From NCBI GenBank assembly GCA_937890825.1, contig CALADS010000028.1, forward strand, positions 1-13,509: a DNA stretch of 13,509 nucleotides, given 5' to 3'. This document shows, piece after piece, positions 12,424 through 13,509 of this stretch. Positions within the stretch are counted from its first letter, which is position 1, and each line of letters begins with the position of its first letter. This DNA comes from an uncultured Bacteroides sp. Lineage in GTDB: Bacteria; Bacteroidota; Bacteroidia; Bacteroidales; Bacteroidaceae. The position numbers and the translations under genes were made by a program. The notes under the pieces were generated by a model, which made no database searches, was not told the DNA's origin, and saw only the letters and a list, made by a program, of their open reading frames with translations.

Positions 12424-13405
12424 TATTATCTGGGCAGACGATGAAATCGACACGCTCATAGATGAACAAGAGATTGAATCTTTGAAGGAAAAGGGATTCA
12501 ATCTTCTCGGTGTAGCTCGAAATGGCATCGAACTAAAGCTTCGCATGAAGGAAAATAACAATATTGACGCTGTTATTGTCGATGCAAATTTCAATGAAAC
12601 TGACACCCGAATCGTTAGTGAGAGAGATACATCAGGCTTAACTTACGCTCGTAGTCTTTACCATCGATATGAAAAGAAATTGCCTTTCTTTCTCTATTCC
12701 GGACGTAGTGAAGAGTTGCTCAAAGAGATTTATCAGTTTAACCAAGCGTTCCTATCAGACTTTCCTCGTCATGAGCGATGGTTTAGCAAAAATCATCGTG
12801 AGGAATATGATGAGATGCTTAATAAGATAAAGGTGGTCGTTGATGAAGTAAAATCACCACGATTTATCCTACGCAACAGATACACTTTTGAACTAAATGC
12901 AGCTTCACTCTTTGACGCTGAAGACGCTATCTTGGATTTCTTGGTACGTGATTATACGAATACACTTGGTGAAATTGTTGAACCATTTGTTATGATTAGG
13001 AGGATAACAGAGTGCCTATTTGACCAGTGTGCAAAACTAAAACTCATTCCCCCTATTAATGACAATATTAATGGAACTAGCAAATACTTCAAATTTGGGG
13101 AGTATAAGAAAGACAAGGTCGTGCAATATAGAATGCTTGGCACTCCTCTGATGCCCAAGCCTATGGCAGTTGCTTTGGATTACATGGTCGATATTACGCA
13201 AGATGCAAGTCATAGCAAAGAAGGGCTCAAGTACAAGGTTGACGAATACTATAAGCAGACCAAAGACGTTATGCTTCTTCGTTCTGTAGCGTATATACTC
13301 ATAGATGTGATAAAGTGGTTCGCAACAACAGCTTTAGCTCACAATGACAAAGAAATTAATGAAATAACCCTTTGGGAAGATTTGATGACTAATAAGCAAC
13401 AATAA
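12404..13405 (+). CDS. Response-regulator-like receiver protein with unknown output domain, 333 aa
   Basis: Residues 5-145 form a receiver domain: IIWADDE (8-14) supplies the acidic pocket D12-D13, VIVDANF (57-63) the phosphoacceptor D60, FFLYSGRS (95-102) the switch Ser99, and RWFSKN (125-130) the conserved Lys129. An insertion of about 15 residues after D60 is unusual. Residues 150-333 are mostly helical, with no recognised DNA-binding or enzymatic motif, so the output is unknown. The gene overlaps the methylase-kinase by 20 bp, implying translational coupling and a cognate pair: His567 of the kinase to D60 here. It ends 4 bp before hsdM, placing it inside the type I restriction-modification operon. 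Confidence 0.85.
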   Translation: MSTNVYNIIWADDEIDTLIDEQEIESLKEKGFNLLGVARNGIELKLRMKENNNIDAVIVDANFNETDTRIVSERDTSGLTYARSLYHRYEKKLPFFLYSGRSEELLKEIYQFNQAFLSDFPRHERWFSKNHREEYDEMLNKIKVVVDEVKSPRFILRNRYTFELNAASLFDAEDAILDFLVRDYTNTLGEIVEPFVMIRRITECLFDQCAKLKLIPPINDNINGTSKYFKFGEYKKDKVVQYRMLGTPLMPKPMAVALDYMVDITQDASHSKEGLKYKVDEYYKQTKDVMLLRSVAYILIDVIKWFATTALAHNDKEINEITLWEDLMTNKQQ

Positions 13406-13409
13406 ATAT

Positions 13410-13509
13410 ATGAATAAGCAGCAATTAGCTAATAGAATATGGGCTTCGGCCAACCGTATGCGCTCAAAGATTGAGGCAAACGAATACAAGGATTACATCC
13501 TTGGCTTGA
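13410..13509 (+). CDS. hsdM: Type I restriction-modification methylase subunit HsdM (5' part only)
   Basis: The first 33 codons, starting MNKQQLANRIWASANRMRSK and continuing IEANEYKDYILGL, match the highly conserved amino terminus of type I HsdM, which with HsdS methylates adenine at a bipartite target and with HsdR restricts unmodified DNA. The gene runs off the window, so catalytic motifs cannot be checked. It begins 4 bp after the receiver gene, in the same direction and probably on the same transcript; hsdS and hsdR are expected beyond the edge. It is a second methylase in the locus, separate from the methylase-like domain of the fusion protein. Confidence 0.88.
   Translation, partial: MNKQQLANRIWASANRMRSKIEANEYKDYILGL

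Overview
The window looks like chromosome of a Bacteroides/Parabacteroides-type bacterium (order Bacteroidales). Many genes are preceded by the Bacteroidetes promoter (TTG, about 19-21 bp, TAnnTTTG) and lack a clear Shine-Dalgarno. The proteins match families typical of that order: an HU/IHF-like protein, a DUF2582-type winged helix, UmuD with a basic N-terminal extension, and DUF2958. No tRNA, rRNA, CRISPR array or transposase was seen.

Layout. (1) 1-1603: a small XRE regulator with an inverted repeat around its promoter, a terminator, a phased 11-bp repeat array with a doubtful small ORF, a strong bidirectional terminator, an HU-like gene (minus) and a divergent winged-helix gene (plus). 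(2) 1717-5751, all minus strand: a ComF-like phosphoribosyltransferase and a SLOG/DUF1273 protein 2 bp apart, a 15-bp perfect inverted repeat, then umuD-umuC, then an AT-rich gene of unknown function sitting just past the umuC stop between imperfect direct repeats. (3) 5904-8049: mobile-element-type genes (an excisionase-like HTH, a hypothetical, a DUF2958 protein, another hypothetical), preceded by a strong promoter that opens a ~500-nt stretch with no convincing ORF and ends at a terminator with two competing stems. Two sets of 10-bp-phased direct repeats lie in the same stretch. (4) 8050-9260: no gene, but a dense series of hairpins, including two full copies and one truncated copy of a ~325-bp unit. 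Stem pairing is largely kept between copies, partly by compensatory changes. A consensus promoter points into it. (5) 9261-13509: an AT-rich island that begins exactly where the third repeat copy breaks off. It holds an XRE regulator, a 797-aa fusion protein, a receiver-domain protein, and the start of a type I restriction-modification hsdM.

The most unusual system is in (5). The 797-aa protein combines an HsdM-like N6-adenine methylase domain (motif IV reads CPPF instead of N/D/S-PP-Y/F), an HsdS-like target-recognition segment with a coiled coil, and a histidine-kinase core (H-box HMLGTP, N-box, GRSGLGG lid). The next gene overlaps it by 20 bp and encodes a receiver domain with all the acidic-pocket residues. 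The arrangement suggests a two-component system whose sensor reads DNA sequence or methylation and which is tied to the type I R-M operon starting 4 bp downstream. I do not recognise this architecture as a described system. The function is inference; the motifs and gene order are read directly from the sequence.
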